In this document: positions 22,418-23,963 of the stretch, piece by piece
How positions within the stretch are numbered: position 1 is the stretch's first letter
Layout: each line of letters begins with the position of its first letter
Source of the DNA: Firmicutes bacterium UBA5227
Lineage (GTDB): Bacteria; Bacillota; Clostridia; Tissierellales; Sedimentibacteraceae
Direction: 5' to 3'
DNA length: 23,963 bases
NCBI GenBank assembly: GCA_002409285.1
Contig: DHUT01000063.1
Span: 1 to 23,963 of the forward strand
Made by a program: the position numbers and the translations under genes
The notes under the pieces: model-generated
Database searches by the model: none
What the model saw: only the letters and a program-made list of their open reading frames with translations
What the model was told of the DNA's origin: nothing

Positions 22418-22743
22418 ATTTCACCGCACCTTTGAAGAAGACTGATAAATTCATATCCCACGTTTGCTCCGGTAAGAGAAATCAGAATATACAGAGCCTG
22501 TTTTATCAGTGTCCTGATTTCTCCTTCAAAAATCCCTTTTTCTATGACAGTAAATGACGAAAAGGTTCCTCCAAGAGATGCAGCTATCGCCCATATTTTC
22601 ATTGAATTAGCAACTTCCATCATAACCTTGTAGGGGGGATTGCCGGTTATTATTGCCCCTACTCCCGAAAACAGGCTTGCTCCTATAACCACGCCAAATG
22701 CTGTTAAAAAATTATGAATGATACTAATATAAAAAGAAGACAT
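22405..22743 (-). CDS. ytrH: Sporulation protein YtrH
   Basis: 112-aa membrane protein with three hydrophobic helices (about 8-32, 46-66 and 84-104). It fits the YtrH family, with FGVVIGASLFSGVGAIITGNPPYKVMMEVANSMKIWAIAASLGGTF as the conserved core. In Bacillus it is made in the mother cell under sigma-E and affects spore formation. The start has a modest GGTGAT site. Stop TGA lies inside the next gene. I could not find a convincing sigma-E promoter in the 97-bp gap upstream. Confidence 0.82.
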   Translation of the reverse strand: MSSFYISIIHNFLTAFGVVIGASLFSGVGAIITGNPPYKVMMEVANSMKIWAIAASLGGTFSSFTVIEKGIFEGEIRTLIKQALYILISLTGANVGYEFISLLQRCGEIWGK

Positions 22744-22840
22744 TTCATCACCAAACCTTTTTATTTCTTTTTAAAGGTTATGAGCAATAAAACGTCTTTA
22801 TGTATAGCCCCTCATTTCTGCTTAAGCTTGAAACGAATTA

Positions 22841-23963
22841 TTAGATTTGTTCTTTGATCAATCCTACTCTGTACGCATCTAAAAGCATCTGTAAATCTTT
22901 GATTTGTTCCCTGAACTGTTCTCCGATATCCGTATCTCCCACTCTTTTCCTTTCAACCTCTTTTTCCAGTACAATTGTTGTTGAATGAATATCTTTTTCT
23001 TCCTCAATAGCTTTCTGAGCAGATTCAAATGGGTCATGTGATGCTAATATCAGGCCGTAGGAATTATATATCAGTGTATATCCTGCAATTCCTGTTGTAC
23101 CCTGATATGCTCTTGAAAAGCCTCCGTCGATAACCAACAGTTTTCCATTTGCCTTTATAGGGCTTTCTCCATTCTTGCTTTTTACAGGAACATGCCCGTT
23201 TATGATGTGAGAGGTTTCAGGGTTTAATCCAAATTCCTCAAATATTAAATTGCACATTTCTTCGCTGTCCTCAAGTTTGAAGTAATAGCTTTTATTTTCC
23301 CTGTGAGTTTCCTTATCATCAATAAAATACCTTTCAAAGGTAGTCATCCTGTCCTTGCCAAACAAGGGCGAATCCGGTCCGGTCCACAAGTACCAAGTAA
23401 TATCCATCCCATAAAGCTTTCCTTCCGGATTATTTTTATGAAAATACCCTTCCCTCACTAAAATTTCAAGTCTGTCAAAATATGCTTTTCCACTGTATTC
23501 TTTCCCGGATGAACCTATTTTAACATTTTTAAATGTACCGTCCTCATTTACAGGAACGCATCCGTGATAAAGAAGGTTTGAATTTACTTTCAGGTACATA
23601 CTTCCATTTGATAATAAAAACCTTATGTGACTTTGAAGCCTTTCGCTGTTTATAAAAGAAGATTTCAGTTTGTCAATTACTTCTCTTTCTTCCTTATTCA
23701 AGGCATAAGGATTTTTAGGATCAATTGTAGGAAAATTAGTGTCATTTAACTTATAGATCCTGCCGTACAGGTCAATGGTGCCTTCCTCATAATTTATTTT
23801 ATCCAGTAAAAGTCTGTCCTCCATGTTAAAGTGGGGTCGCCTTCTAATTACTTCACCCTCCAGCTTAAACTGTATGATTGAAATAGCCTTGTGCATCTTT
23901 GCAATAAGTTTCAGGTCATTATCGTTATATATAATATCACTTTCAACCTTTGGTTTAAATTGC
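22841..23963 (-). CDS. fbp: Class III fructose-1,6-bisphosphatase, C-terminal part (cut by window edge)
   Basis: Gluconeogenic enzyme removing the 1-phosphate of fructose 1,6-bisphosphate; the class III type is typical of Firmicutes. The reading frame is open to the window edge (it continues upstream of MHKAISIIQFK with QFKPKVESD...), so about 374 residues are visible of roughly 650 in the family. Diagnostic parts: HKAISIIQFKLEGEVI, RLLLDKI, then INGHVPVKSKNGESPIKANG and LLVIDGGFSRAYQGTTGIAG near the C-terminus. The N-terminal metal-site part lies outside. No terminator seen in the gap towards ytrH. Confidence 0.93.
   Translation of the reverse strand, partial: QFKPKVESDIIYNDNDLKLIAKMHKAISIIQFKLEGEVIRRRPHFNMEDRLLLDKINYEEGTIDLYGRIYKLNDTNFPTIDPKNPYALNKEEREVIDKLKSSFINSERLQSHIRFLLSNGSMYLKVNSNLLYHGCVPVNEDGTFKNVKIGSSGKEYSGKAYFDRLEILVREGYFHKNNPEGKLYGMDITWYLWTGPDSPLFGKDRMTTFERYFIDDKETHRENKSYYFKLEDSEEMCNLIFEEFGLNPETSHIINGHVPVKSKNGESPIKANGKLLVIDGGFSRAYQGTTGIAGYTLIYNSYGLILASHDPFESAQKAIEEEKDIHSTTIVLEKEVERKRVGDTDIGEQFREQIKDLQMLLDAYRVGLIKEQI

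Overview
The window looks like the chromosome of a low-GC, anaerobic, spore-forming Clostridia/Tissierellia-type Firmicute. The evidence is AT-rich spacers, AGGAGG-type ribosome sites, several TTG starts, and a typical gene set: an FprA-type flavodiiron protein, PerR with rubrerythrin, phosphate butyryltransferase, the sporulation gene ytrH, a SleC-like beta-sandwich protein and class III fructose-1,6-bisphosphatase. A Sedimentibacter-like organism would fit, but that is inference. No rRNA, tRNA, CRISPR array or intact insertion sequence was seen.

Layout. 1-1863 (minus): flavodiiron protein followed by a short-chain dehydrogenase with an in-frame stop just after its catalytic motif. 2177-2317: an Ala-rich small protein with its own terminator. 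2450-3750: a decay zone holding a frameshifted Uma2-nuclease remnant, a 107-aa membrane protein and a twice-frameshifted unknown gene. 3801-4868: perR-rubrerythrin behind two tandem PerR boxes. 4897-7259: PrsW-family membrane protease, SleC-like protein, Ptb. 7366-9911: a CadC/HMA/CadA metal-efflux operon with a clear operator-promoter. 10003-14404: acidic hypothetical protein, gamma-carbonic anhydrase-like protein, Cys-rich protein, GGDEF-EAL protein, and RsgA preceded by an attenuator-like leader. 14647-19805: a catabolic island with two divergent arms. 19835-21896: DUF4130 protein and radical SAM protein behind a LexA-like box. 21926-23963: YtrI-like protein, YtrH and a partial class III FBPase.

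The most interesting part is 14647-19805. A GntP permease and a ketopantoate-reductase-like enzyme (minus) diverge from a BKACE/DUF849 beta-keto acid cleavage enzyme and a MaoC hydratase (plus). The spacer holds a good sigma-54 -24/-12 promoter on each strand. Between them lie four 17-bp repeats at 32, 43 and 32 bp steps, close to whole helical turns, as expected of an enhancer-binding-protein array. The sigma-54 activator gene of the island keeps its PAS domain, Walker A and Fis-type helix-turn-helix, but has an in-frame loss of nearly the whole AAA+ core, including the GAFTGA loop. The BKACE has Trp where Kce has its substrate-amine-binding Glu14, so its substrate is probably not 3-keto-5-aminohexanoate.

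A second lead is the LexA-like box on the promoter of the radical SAM/DUF4130 pair, which would place this poorly understood putative DNA-repair pair under SOS control.
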